Positions 50,660 through 63,116 of a DNA stretch of 64,000 bases are shown piece by piece. The position numbers and the translations under genes were made by a program. The stretch spans positions 2,666,564 to 2,730,563 of the forward strand of contig CM060175.1 of NCBI GenBank assembly GCA_030549775.1. Direction: 5' to 3'. Every line of letters begins with the position of its first letter. Within the stretch, counting starts at the first letter, position 1. This stretch comes from Tamarix chinensis. Its lineage: Eukaryota; Streptophyta; Magnoliopsida; Caryophyllales; Tamaricaceae. The notes below the pieces were generated by a model. That model saw only the letters and a list, made by a program, of their open reading frames with translations, was not told the DNA's origin and searched no databases.

Positions 50660-50850
50660 GGTTTCTATACTCGCATAGAATGATAAAATGCATGGTGTGA
50701 AATGAGCCTTGATCAGAGATTAAATAATCAGTTTATCAGGACTATAATTTGGCCTTTGTTTATTTATCTAAAGTGATTGTATGCTATTGTATTATTATGC
50801 TTGGATTGTGTTACTTTTGTGTATTGACCTTAGTACACGGTTACCTTACT

Positions 50851-50903
50851 CAGTACGTAGCATACTGACCACCTGTTTCATGGGTGCTACTCATTCCCAT
50901 GAG
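50851..50903 (+). other. Conserved double stem-loop of the LTR family (copy B)
   Basis: Stem 1 is CAGTACG (50851-50857) with CATACTG (50861-50867). Stem 2 is CTCAT (50890-50894) with ATGAG (50899-50903) around TCCC. Confidence 0.6.
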
Positions 50904-51375
50904 AAGAAGGCCCTTTTGACTTTGTACAGGTGGGTGATACTTATTTCAATGCCTTCGATGTTCATGAGGCATCAGGTTGGGCTGAGTGCTGAGTTCGCAC
51001 TCAGCACGAGGATCAAGAATAGCGTTGCCGGATTTCCCTTATATGATTTTTTAATTACATTTTGAGTTTCCTAGATTTATCTTTTACCGTTTGTAAACTT
51101 ATTTCCTCTTAAGGAACTTTGACTATGTACGTTGGTTTATGACATTTTGACTCCGCACTCTGATTTATATATTTTAATGGTTTAATGTCTATTTGAAGTC
51201 TTGCTTTGGATTAATTTATGATGATTATGAAATTTATTTTAGCCTTAGCACTTGGTACTAGAATGGTCGGAGTGAACCAGTTTGGTACTAAGTGTGGCGG
51301 TAACATCCCTAGAATTTACAAGTTTTAATTTAATTGCTTCCGTTAAAAACAAATAATGAATTTTGAGGTGTTACA

Positions 51376-52744
51376 AGAGCACTTAACTGGTGGACCAACC
51401 CAACAACAGGTAAGTCTATAGAGACCTTGGTCTTGATCTTTGTTTAAACCCATTGACTGGCTTAGCAGAACCGATCGACTTGTCTATGAACAGCCGATTT
51501 GTTTGTCCAAACTAATTGATCAGTTTGAGGAAAGCATGGCCTTGTTGAGTCAAACTAATCAACTAGTCAACCTAAATCAATTGAATGGCTGGTGCAACTG
51601 ATCAAATGGTTGGGCTGGACCGATTGATTAGTTTGACCAGTTTGTATTATTTATTTCCTCATGGTTTAGTTATGCTTTAAGGATATCTTTGAGACTATAT
51701 AATGATTATTGATAGGATAAAATATAGATTTTATCATGGACTATTAGCCTACTGAAATGATTAAAATGGATTAAATTTTACTATATATTGTATGAGTAAT
51801 GTAAAGGCTAATTGGATATTTTACTTACAATAAGTGAAGATATTGAGAAAAGATTAATGATAATTAGTATGGGCTAGATTTAAATAATATGCTGGATATG
51901 AATAATATTGGCCAAGGACAAATGGAAAACCCACATGGTTGGAAAAAATAAAAGAAAAGGATTAATATGGATTCACATAAAAAATTGCCTTGCTTGCTTG
52001 TGTAGGCCTTGTATGATCACCTATCCTTATGAATAAAATAATAATCATGTAAAGGAAAAGAAAGCCAAGTTGAGTATGTATTTGGGTTACCAATCCTCAC
52101 TTAGCTACTAGGGGTCAGTCTGTCTTCAAGCATTTTTGGTGCCTTTAAGCTTTATATTCGAGCGGGATCCTAAGAGGTCCTAGTGCCTTACCTAATCTTG
52201 ACTTTGATGATTTATTAGGGGGTATCGATACCAATGGGTTTTGTTGGACTTATGTCCATATTGGTTTGCTTTGGCTTGGACTTATGCCCATTCTAGTGAT
52301 TGGTTTTGGCCTACACTTATGTCCACTTGGTGATTGGCTTTAGCCTAGACTTTCTATCCCTTATTTGGATAGGCTTCCATGGTATGTGAGACCATGGGGT
52401 GGTGCACAGTCTATTATTCGATGATAATAAAATGCGGATGGTAAATATTGGTTAAGAAATGGAAGTAATGGTATATGATTGATTGAAAAGGGATAAAAGT
52501 TGGTTTATACACTTGGCTAATGGTTGGAATGATTGATTGGTTGTGGATTGGAATATTGGTTAAATAATTGACCCATCTCACACATGGGTAAGTAAATGGT
52601 ATATCCTAAAGAGATGAGTAATTAGAATTAAACAATAGAGGTTGCTTGAATTCTCTTTACAATTACATGTGTAAGTGCTTATGTGAGAAGGATGTGAAAT
52701 GAAGCATGATATATTATGCCTTGTGGGAGATTGTATGATAGCAT
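51376..52744 (+). repeat. Older repeat interrupted by the solo LTR
   Basis: It starts with repeated ccgatcgact, gattggtt-type words like those of the direct repeats. At 52230-52345 there is an imperfect tandem of about 42 bp (ggcttggacttatgcccat..., ggcctacacttatgtccac...). Removing the solo LTR and one AGCAT copy joins this to 56949-57536. Confidence 0.5.
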
Positions 52745-53177
52745 TATAATACCCCAAAATTTCACAGTTGAAAATTTTCGTTTAATCAATAACCATATAC
52801 TAAGATAGGAGTTGCTACCTTTGTGATTGGCACAAGTCTGACCCTCGGTTAGTCTTGTACCAGCCATAAGGCTAGAAAACTCACAAGACATTACTTCGAT
52901 TAGGGCATAAAACCATAGGGATTTTTGATAATTCATAATTAAAATAAAAATAGAGTGTGCGATACTAGAGTTAATACAGGAATAAAGAACTCGTATAGTG
53001 TCAAAGCCTCTGTGGGAAAAACAGTACGATTAACAAAAGATGGTAAAAACAGAACAGGTGAGTCTGAACATCACTCGCTCTTGGACCCTATGCTAGGTCC
53101 AATAGGACATCTCTTAGCCCCTTCCAACACATCAAATGCATCATCTCCTACCTGCATCAAATTAGAAGGGGCCACTA

Positions 53178-53229
53178 CTCATGGGAATGAGCAGCACCTA
53201 TGAAACGGGTGATAAATATGCTATATATT
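53178..53229 (-). other. Double stem-loop of the LTR family (copy D, diverged stem 1)
   Basis: Stem 2 is CTCAT (53178-53182) with ATGAG (53187-53191). At the place of stem 1 the sequence is AATAT (53215-53219), GCTAT, ATATT (53225-53229): a different sequence that still pairs. Confidence 0.5.
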
Positions 53230-55211
53230 GAGCAATGTAACCATATGGATAAGGTCATGCAAGTATAAATAGGAAAATAAGGCATGCAATATTTCATTTC
53301 GGTTCATATCATTATTTGAGACATAGGCCATTATTTTCATCCTACAAATTTCCCATATTATTTCCACGTGAGTATAGGGATCCCATTATTATAACCGATG
53401 TACTAGAAAACACTCTAGGTCAAAACGCACATGAACACTATTATAGCTAGTGGACCGGATAACACTCCAAGGTAAAACACACCTAACCATTATTATAGCT
53501 TGTGGATCGGATAACACTATAAGGAAAAATGCACCTAACCACTATTATAATCGGCGGAGAGAAAATATCCTCACCTCGCCCCAACTCACGTGGTGTTCCA
53601 CTGTAAGTAGTTATTATCTTTCCCATGATTTATTTCCATACAAACTTTGGGTTTATTGATCTCGGAACCCACACTATTATATTTGATGGACCGGAAGACA
53701 CTCCAAAAAGGCATAACGCACCTAACTACTATTATAGCTGGTGGAATGGAAAGTATCCTCACCTGGGCCTGGCCTGATAATCTTTCACTTTAAGTGTTTA
53801 GTGTTTTACTAGTATATTATTTTACATGAAACCCCAACTAGACATGCATAACCCACTGGACTTTCTATTTTCACCTTTTTATTCCAGTTCTCTTGAAAAG
53901 CCTTATCCCGTATCTTGGGACCTTTATGCACCCTAGGACTCTAAGACCACTTCCTCACCTTTCCCTCACTCACCATGAGAGACCCAAACTCTTATGCACG
54001 TGGATCAAGGTCCACTTCCCATATCTTTTTTTTCAACTCACCATTACCCTCTAGGGTTTTCCCTCAAAAACCCTAATTTGGAATATTTGGCCTTGCTTCT
54101 CCCTAACTTACACAGCCCATGCTCCCCTTTGCTTCCAATACCACCACTCCACTCAAACCACACCCAACATCGCAACTTCACTTCCCATCCTTCACATGTG
54201 CCCATGAAACCCTAGTTAGTCCCCCAAACCCTAGTACTTCTCTTTTCTTCTATGTCATCCCCTCATCATCCACCCATCGATCCCTTTTCCACTTAATTCA
54301 CTTCCCCTCCATGTGGTACCCTTCCACTCTTATTTCACACTGTAACCACTTCCATTAACTCTCCCTTCCATGCACACTTCCCCCCCACTTAGGGTTTTCC
54401 TCAAAAACCCTAGTCAAGTCACCTATGCACCCTTATACCAACCTATATACTATTTATCACATATAGACTCCAATCACCCAAACTAATATTCCCTCACCTT
54501 ACTTAACCCTCAAGTCAAGTTTTCCCACATAAAATTTATCTCCATGCAAGGATTAAAAACTCCATGCAAGCCTTAAACTCCCCATATAGGATTTATTCCC
54601 TCTTCTTATTTTATTCATATTATCCATTTATTTGTCCACCTATAAGTTATGAGATAATTAGCCTTTCTTACTTCCCTCTTACCACTCCACTCTCTTTACT
54701 TCTATCATCTTCCTAAAATCTCATCTTACTACTTAGGGACTCCAAGCATGCATGTCATATAGGGAAATAACACATAAGCACAACACAGTACAAGTCACAT
54801 CTCCATATTATACATGCCATAAAACATATACAACTTACCTTAGCTCCATGCTTAACAAGCTGCGCTATAAGTGCATCATCCATAACCACATATGATACAT
54901 ACATATAACATACATAAACATATAATACACAAACTAGGCCTTAACCACATCCTTGCGTAGAACAACACTAGGCTTGGAGCACGACTCCTATGCCTCCTTA
55001 GGGGACGGATTTGGTTCACCTATATAAAGGAAATACTAGTGTTAACTTCCCTCTTATTCCTTTCATTATCCCCTAATCATTTTTTAGTAAGGAAATAACA
55101 TTTTCAATGATAATAATAATATTCCTCATAGCATTAATAAGGTTGGTATTATTAAAGTGGCGGATAATAATATTAGTGGTAGCATTAACCATAGTACAAT
55201 TAGTAATAGTA

Positions 55212-55212
<1 letters not shown>

Positions 55213-55255
<43 letters not shown>

Positions 55256-55262
55256 AATGATG

Positions 55263-55318
<56 letters not shown>
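55213..55318. repeat. (ATG)n-(AAT)n compound microsatellite
   Basis: About 16 ATG-type units pass into about 18 AAT units. The poly-Asp/poly-Asn, poly-Met and poly-Leu frames are artefacts of it. Confidence 0.95.
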
Positions 55319-55319
<1 letters not shown>

Positions 55320-56948
55320 GTAGAATAGTAATAATAATGTTTATAAAGATAATAAGGCTAAAATAACAATTATACAAAAAAATCTATACTTAATTGATAG
55401 TAAGGGTTAGGGTACAAGCAGAGGTGGAGGTGACAGCTAGGGTGGCGACGACAACAGCAACGTCATTGGTGGAAGAGATAGTTGTTTGGAAAAGTTAGGC
55501 TATGGGGTTGTAAGAGAGAAAGGGAGGTGGTGGTTGTGAGAGAGTAAGTTCCTTGGACTAGGAGCATTGCAGTTTTTGTGGTGGCATAGTAGGGTGACGA
55601 CGTAGGTGATGGTGGCTATATTGGTCGAAGGTAATGGAGAAGGAAGGAGTAGGGAGGAGAGGGAGAAATGTGAAAAGGAAGGTATGGGGAGGTAGGGGAA
55701 GGTTTGTTGGGTTGAGAGGGAGGTAGTGGGGGTGGTTATGGCGGAGAAGGCGGTGAAGGGTGGCAAGAGGGGCAACAATGGGGTGCAAAGGATAGCTCAA
55801 TTTTCCCCCTTTGAAAGGTGGTGAGCTACGTAGAAGGAGTTAGGGGTAGGGAGTAGTTTGGTATGATGGAGGGTGATGCAAGGAAGAGGTTGGGTGGTGG
55901 TTTGAACGGCGACTGGGGTGGCGTCTAAAGGTGCGGTGGTGGGGAGTTTGGGGGATTTCTAAGTAGAGTGAAAAGGAGGAGAATAAGGGTGATGCATGGG
56001 TATTTAAGCATGGGGAGGAGAATAGGACAAAGGAGGATGAAGAAAAGGGAGTAGGAGGGGTAAAGGCTTGCTAGCCGACAGTGGCAGGCCAGTACAAGCC
56101 TACGAGTTGCAGAGTCGCTAGGTGTATAGGGAGAGAAAGGGAAGGGGAAGGGGAATGTAGGGAAGGCAGTGCAGGGGTAGGTTGGGCTCAAAATGGAAAG
56201 GAAAGGGACAGGGGAGAGAGAAGGAGGGTAGGAACGGCCAGTGTAGGTGTAGGGGAGGATGGTCGGTGGAAAGGGAGGTGTGACCTATAGCGTGAAGGAA
56301 TGAGAAGAGGAGGAGGAAGAAGAAGGGGGTAGGCCGATTGAGCAGGTAGAAAGGAAGGAGTGGGCCGACCAGCAATCACGAGGAGGAAAAGAAAGGAAGA
56401 AAGAAGCTGGGGGTGGTTGGGCTAGCCTAACTAGGGGAAAAGAAGGAAGAAAAGAAAAAGGATGGGGAAGGGGTTGGGATGCTTGGAGGAGAAAAGAAAG
56501 AGAGAAAGGGAGGAAGGGCTAGGCCGCATAGACGAAGCCCAACCAATAGGAGAAGGGAAGAAAGAAAATAAAAAGAAGAAAAGAAGAAAGAAAAAGGAAA
56601 AAGGAAAAAGGAAGAAAATAGGGGAAAAGGAAAAAAATGGAAAAGAAAAATAATTTTGATTGGGTATTTGGGATCTTTTTTTTCTTGAATTTTTGAAAAT
56701 AATAAAATTAGGAAAAAATAAATAATCAAATTCCTTTTTATATTAATTTAAAAAATTTGGTTAATTCTTCCCAAATTCCATTTTAGTTTACAAATTACTG
56801 TAATCTCCCCTAATTTAATCCTATATTATTTCCCCTTTTTTGTCTTAATTACTCCTATTATTTTATAAAAAATGTTATTTTTAGTTAGTCTCACATATTA
56901 ACCCCTATTTTATTATAAATTCATAAGTTAATGTTATGGGGTATTACA

Positions 56949-57536
56949 AGCATGTCCTATTCAACTTCACCATTATATATAGCTTTGTTATGATGCATGT
57001 TGTATCTTGTATCCATGTATGATATATTTGTAGACATGTGTTACATTGAGGGATCAATTTGACTTACTAAGTACGTGGCGTACTGATGTGCCAATTTTCT
57101 CCATAACTTACTCATTCCTATGAGCAAAGGGTGATGTGTAGAACTACCTCGTTTCAATCAAGGCTCGAGAGCAATGACATCCAGAGGTTTTGGCGGGGTC
57201 CATGGTGGACCGAGATTTTAAGTTGGGTGTCATACTCTAACCTTCTTTATTGTCGCTGGTATTTATTCCTATTTGTATTTTGTAATGATTTGGTTAGAAC
57301 CCATTAGAGTCTTGTGATTTAAACACTCTTGAAGTTGTTTAATTAAATTATAATTCCCCACACTCTATTGTTTTGAGTATTTTGGTTGGTTTGGCCTTGT
57401 ATCTGATATGGAGTTGGTGGCAGACATTTATCCTATGTTAGATATGGTGGCAATACCTTATTTTTCCTGGGGGGTTTTCTACTTTTACAAATATTTTAAT
57501 GAAGTTTTTTGGTAGTGAAAGATGGGGCGGTTACAA
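56949..57536 (+). repeat. Plus-oriented LTR-family 3' end
   Basis: It contains the double stem-loop (57069-57124) and ends ggggcggttaca at about 57536. It is the downstream part of the repeat split by the solo LTR. Confidence 0.45.
57069..57124 (+). other. Double stem-loop of the LTR family (copy C)
   Basis: Stem 1 is AAGTACG (57069-57075) with CGTACTG (57079-57085). Stem 2 is CTCAT (57111-57115) with ATGAG (57120-57124) around TCCT. Confidence 0.55.
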
Positions 57537-57984
57537 TAGTGGTGGCGTGCTGCTAGAGTTGAAAGGGATAGGGAAGTGAGAAAAAACAAGGGAGGATGGC
57601 AGGTGGAGATGTAACACCTCCAAAATTCTCTACTAAAAATTTTTATTTTATTTAAAAATTATCAGAAGTAAAAATTGTAAATTTTGGGGATGTTACTACC
57701 ACACTTAGTACCAGACCTGTTTCCTCTTATAGTTCTAGTACCAAGTGCTAAGGCTTAAAAGAAACAAAATACAATTTATACAAATTTAACTTTCATTTAA
57801 ATTAGAGTAGCGCATTAATGACATTATGAAAGATAAAAACCACTATTAGTGGTCACAAGAGTAAAATCATTAAATAAGGAAATAAAAAGGTTAAAAGAGA
57901 AACCCTAAAATCTTCTCGAACAATCCTTATGCTCTTGCCCGATAATAGGTTGAATAACACCGTAACCAACTTGCAAGGGACACT

Positions 57985-58039
57985 ACCTATTGAATAGGCA
58001 GGGGACCATAAATGGAACCCTTTAGTACTATGGTACTAA
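57985..58039 (-). other. Double stem-loop of the LTR family (copy E, both stems changed)
   Basis: Stem 1 is TTAGTAC (58022-58028) with GTACTAA (58033-58039). At the position of stem 2 is CCTAT-TGA-ATAGG (about 57985-57998). The sequences differ from copies A-C but pairing is kept. Confidence 0.5.
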
Positions 58040-59699
58040 GTAATCCTTTATACCTAACTGAAAGGTAGGGCCCACATGTAACGCATCATACATAAACAAT
58101 GTAAAATAATAGCACACATGAGCATATAAATAATCACAGCCATATAAGAGTAATTACACACAAAGAAACCAACAAGAATCGTACAACACAAAGTCTATTT
58201 CCTTAGTATATCCAACACTTAACAAGAGTGATAGGTAATAAGGCAATACTTATACCATTTCAATACATCATAAGGATGAAAGTAACACTTTTGATCTTAA
58301 GCCATTAATCAAATATTATTCAACAACATCTCTCGAATTATATCTATGTGAGTATGGGATTCCCACTATTATAGTCGGTGGATTAGAAACACCCAAAGCA
58401 GAACGCACCTGGCCACTATTATCACCAATGGATCGGTTTGGCTCCAACTCACATTGTGTTCCACTATAAGTGATTAGTATTTTTCCCATAATTCATTATC
58501 ATTCAAGGTTTAGTTTTTTAGCTTGGGATCACCCACTATTATATCAGGTGGATTGGAATACACTCTAGAACAACACACACCTGGCCACTATTATAACTAG
58601 TGGATCGGTACATATATACATCCTCTAAGGAAAAATGTTCCTCGCCACTATTATAACCGGTGGATCGGTATAAATGACATAATCCATCTGGGCTTGGCTC
58701 AATAATATTTCACTTTAAATGATTAGTGTTTTTTTATTTAATTATCATAATAAGTCAATTTATTTAAATCGAGGAGGAGATCATGAACCCAGAGACACAG
58801 AGGTACACCAGTCATACTGGCATATACAGGCAACACAATACTCTCCAACCATCAACCTAGGGATGCAAAGGTACCCTCGTTGTAGTGGTGTATAAGGACA
58901 TAGAATACTCTACCAATAAGGAAACATAATCCATAAGTATACATACCCCCTAAAGAGGTTCATAGAATTAGATAGAGTAAGATGCAAGGCCTGACTGGGG
59001 CACTAGGGCACACCAGCAAAAACCAAAACAATTGTGGGCTAAACCACGTGTTTGGGGTAGTGACCCCTAAAGAGCCACCATTCTTGATCTCTAGGTCTTC
59101 CGCTTTAATTATTAGTGTCTTAATTAAGGTGACCAGGAGAAACACACAATCACATACTTAATCATTTTCATTCCTTTCTATTATTATTAAGTAGTCTTAT
59201 TTATATTGTTAATTTATATTGTTATCCATGTTAACTTAAATAAATTATTATGGCCATCCTTTTATCATCTATTCCCATCATGTACTTCATTTCCATTTAT
59301 TCACATACCATAATAGGTTATCATGCCACAATTATAATATGGTCATAGAATTTGGTAGTCTACATCGAAGGATCATAGAACACTTAAACCCTAACATATA
59401 CTTCTATCACATCCAACACACATTTCGATGCAAAATTAATAATTAAGGCACCTCTTGCATGAATACGAGAAAAAACATCATATCACAAACTTAATTATGC
59501 ATTCAACCCTATGTCATGCCATATCCTTGTGGTATTACCGATTTATCAACATACCCTTATCTTTATAATATACTTGGTTATACTTAAACAAGTGATACTA
59601 AAGCCATAAACCCTTATCCTCTTATTTAATATCCCTTAGGTCTTATTATGGAGGCTTACTTAATCCACTAACCTATTATATGCAATTGATAGATTCACC

Positions 59700-60690
59700 C
59701 CCTTCATACTTACAAAATTACTGGAATACCCCTCTTGTTTGTAAAGTTACCAAGTTACCCCTTTTGACATGCCAAATTACCATATTACCCTTCATGCTTG
59801 CATAATTACCAAAATACCCCATTGTATTCATTAATCTACCAATTTAACCTCCATAATTTTAAAATTACCAACTTTACTCTTCATACTTATTAAGTTACTA
59901 AATTACCCTTCCAGTTAATTAAATTACCAAATTGCCCTTTATCCTTATCAAAATTACCAAATTGCCCTTCACGTTTATGAAATTACCAAATTATCCTTCA
60001 CACTTATTACAATTACCAAATTGCTCTTTATACTTATCAAAATTACCAAGTTTCCCCCTACTGTACCAAATTACTAAAATACCCTTTTGACTTACCGAAT
60101 TACCTTTTTATGCTTTTTACTCACAAAATTACAAAGTTACCCTTCTTTTATGCCAAAGTACCAAAATACTCTCTTACTTATTAATTTACCATTTTATCCC
60201 TTTTACTCACAAAATTACCAAGTTACCCTTTCTTTATGTCAAATTACAAAAATAGCCTTTTTACTTAATAATTTACCATTTTACCTTCTTTATATTCATA
60301 AAATTTCCACGTTACCCTTTCCTTATGCCAAATTATGAAAATACCCTTGTTACTTATTAATTTACCATTTTACCCCTTTTACTCATAATATTACCATGTT
60401 ACCCTTCCTTTAAGCCAAATTACCAAAATATCCTTCTTATGAATTTATCATTTTACCCTTTTATATTTATAAAACTTGCAAGTTACCCTTCCTTTATGCC
60501 AAATTACTAAAATACACTTCTTATTTATTACTTTACTATTTTACCCCTTTTACTCACAAAATTACCAAGTTATCCCCTTGTCCTTGCAAATTAACTAAAA
60601 TGCCCTCCTTACTTATTAAATTATCCTATTATCCCATTTATTCTTATAAATTACAAATTTGCCCTTATTATGTCAAATTTACTAAAATAC
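59700..60690. repeat. Nested tandem array, about 29-bp units in 87-bp higher-order repeats
   Basis: Units of the form aaattaccaaattacccttt recur more than 30 times. From about 60180 the phrase tttaccattttaccc recurs at about 60186, 60272, 60361, 60443 and 60531, a spacing of 82-89 bp that equals three units. Frames across it (for example 60087-60338) are artefacts. Confidence 0.75.
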
Positions 60691-61299
60691 ACTTACCATA
60701 TAAAAACATTAACATCCATGGTTCGCATACATCATCTAACACCACCAACTATACTTATTTATTATTAATACTCATTAGCACTTACCATATATATACTCAT
60801 TGATGCCACACCTTTTGTACAAGAAAAATTACTAAAATACCCCTAGTGTTCATATTAAAATTATTTATACTACAAATGGGCACATTAGCTTATCATGTCA
60901 TATACTTTCCTTTAACATTATCATTAACAATAATGCTCATTCCTTAACTATCATTTCCACACATGACACCAAACTTTACATGCTTTTCATTTCAACAACC
61001 AACCTATGCTAAAAATCATGATATACATAACATTATACAACATGCACATAGACATATTTGAAACCTTAAAGTGCTAGCATATGTATGTCCTCACATTTTA
61101 GTAGGGTATAATTGTTACCTTATTTTTAGTAACAAATAAACTTTACTGGTATCCTATTAAAAGTTTAATTTTTTGATTAGAAAAATTTGTACCTAAAAAA
61201 AAATAAATTCTTATCAAAAGCTTAATTAATACATACTAATACAAACTATTTTTATACATAAAAAAATTAGCAACATTGGCTCAAATAGATGTAGTAGAC

Positions 61300-62420
61300 T
61301 CACACTATATGGCAGTGTGAGCTGTAAGCACAGGTTGAAGAGGAATTAGGGTTCAAAAAGGGGGATAGGAGAAATGAGAAATGGTTGGTTCGGGTGAGGA
61401 TTTGGGGGTATAGTTGAGGGCTTGTAGAGGGGAGCGAGGGTGGTGGTTGGGTGTAGGGAGGGAGTAGGGGTGTAGGTGGTGGTCGAGGGTTAAAGGTTAG
61501 TGGCTTAGGGCGGCAGCGATGGCTGCTATAGGGCTAGAAAGATGGGGCAAAGGAAGGGAGAAGAAGAAGAAGGGAGGGGGTTGAAGGGGAATTTCAGCCA
61601 ATGGGAGCAAAGGGTGGTAGGGGAGGTGTTAGGGAGTTAATGGGTGGCTGTGATGGTGGTGGAAGAGGGGTAATGGGCGGCGCAAGGTGGTGGTCGAGAA
61701 GGGGAAGAAAAGAGAAAGGAGGGGAAGGGTGGTTGTAGGGGCGAGTGGTGGTTGCTAGGTTGTGTAGAGAGGTAGCAAGGGATGCCAACGTGTTGCTATG
61801 GTAGTTAGTTAGGCAGTATAGGCGTTGGTGAGAAGAGGTGAGCGGAAGTAAGGAGAAAGGAGGGATCAACAGAGGAAGAAGGGGAGCTTGAGTAGGGGAG
61901 AAAATGAGCAGAGGAGAAGAAGAAAAGAAAAGGGAGAGGAGGCATGTCTGGTTGGGTTAGGTGGACGGTGCAAGGGTTATAGTTGCATGGCCTACAATTG
62001 TAGGGAGGAGAAGAAAACAAAAGGGATAGGAAGGCATGAGAGGGGGTTATACAGGGATGTGTGTGGCTAAAAATGGAAGGGAAAGGGATGAGAGAGAAAG
62101 GGAGAGAGCATGGCAGACTAGCTACCATGGGAGGCATAGAGGAGGGGGAGGGTTATAGGCAGGTGCAGGGGGTATGGCTTTGATAGTTGAAGAAGGAAGG
62201 AGAAGGGAAGAAGAAAAAGAAAAGAAAGGAGGTAGGTCGGTCGGGTGGGGGAGAAAGAAAGAAGACGGGCCGACTCGTGTATGCGAGGGAGAGTGGAAAA
62301 AAGGAGGGTCGGGTTGGCCCAACCGGGGAAGAAAAGGAGGGAAAAAAGAAGAAGAGGGAAGGTGGACTGGGCGATGCAGGGAGAAGAAAAGGAAGAAGAG
62401 GGTCACAGAGGAAGTAGGTT
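61300..62420 (-). repeat. G-rich (plus) / pyrimidine-rich (minus) tract
   Basis: A purine-rich GGA/GAA/GGT tract is the counterpart of 47165-48370 in the opposite direction. Its many Gly/Arg/Glu-rich plus frames and Pro/Ser/Leu-rich minus frames overlap each other and have no domains. Confidence 0.55.
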
Positions 62421-63116
62421 ATTTTAGAGTAAAATTTTGGTTAGTGACAATAATAATAATAATAAATTAATATAAATTGTAGGTTCACAAAATAAAATAA
62501 AAATATCAAAATTAGGTTAAATTAATTTCTTGATAATTATATTTTTGGATTTTAAAATTTTATGGAATTATAGTTTTGTTTTGGGTTTAGGGTTTATGGT
62601 TTAAGGTTATGGTTTAGTGTTTGGGTTTAGATTTTAGTGTTCTTTTTTTGGGTTTAGGGTTTAGGGTTGAGAGTTTAGTTATTGGGTTTAGGCTTTAGGA
62701 TTTAGGGTTAGGGTTATTCTGTAGTGTTTAGGGTTGAGTAGTTAAGATTTAGCGTGTAGGGTTTTGTTTTTTGGTGTAGGGTTTAGGGTTTAGGGTTTTG
62801 TTTTTGGGTTTAGGGTTTTTGGTTTTAGGGTTTAGTGTTTAGAATTATTTTTTTGGGTTCTAGGTTTAGTGTTTAGGGTTAGGGTTTAGGGTTTAGGGTT
62901 TTGGTTTTAGGGTTTAGTGTTTAGAATTATTTTTTTGGGTTCTAGGTTTAGTGTTTAGGGTTATGGTTTAGTGTGTATGTAACACCCCGAGTCGACACGA
63001 CCACACACGGGGGCTACCTTGGAGGGCTTTCAGATTGATCGGCTGACCCCACAGATCAACACGAGTCCTTTCAGTGCGCTTTGTCCTCACTCACGCACTT
63101 TCCGAGAAATTTTTAG

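Larger units (their letters stand above)
47150..51375 (+). repeat. Plus-oriented large-LTR copy, 5' end lost
   Basis: Order of parts: pyrimidine-rich tract 47165-48370; (ATT)n microsatellites 48430-48790; ggaggcataggagcgtgctcc near 49045; agaatctagggttttgcatg-type repeats 49375-49520; two triplets of palindrome modules 50338-50659; the double stem-loop 50851-50903; and the GGTGTTACA end at 51375. No TGTAACACC start was found upstream. No gag or pol sequence was recognised, so it is either a solo LTR or a fragment. Confidence 0.55.
52745..56948 (-). mobile_element. Large solo LTR, 4.2 kb, with AGCAT target duplication
   Basis: Direct repeats AGCAT at 52740-52744 and 56949-56953 flank 4204 bp. 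On the minus strand it starts TGTAATACCCC and ends GGGGTATTATA; the final CA has become TA. Minus-strand order: pyrimidine-rich tract 56650-55400, (ATT)n/(CAT)n microsatellite 55318-55213, gcctcctta...gagc motif near 54990, palindrome modules 53750-53380, and double stem-loop 53229-53178. No gag, pol, primer site or second LTR was seen, which indicates a solo LTR formed by LTR-LTR recombination. It is the best-defined copy of the family in the window. Confidence 0.75.
57610..62570 (-). repeat. Minus-oriented large-LTR copy containing a nested tandem array
   Basis: The start TGTAACACCTCC (57610) and the next 160 bp (gatgttactaccacacttagtaccag...) are the reverse complement of 51215-51375. Next come the double stem-loop (57985-58039), palindrome modules (58364-58660), the ttaccaaattaccc array (59700-60690), and a G-rich tract (61300-62410). 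The far end is unclear because telomere-like repeats start near 62580. No coding domain was recognised. Confidence 0.5.

Noticed and set aside
55126..55377. Open frames encoding poly-Asp/Asn, poly-Leu or poly-Met
   Set aside because: All come from the ATG/AAT microsatellite read in different frames; there is no other coding evidence.
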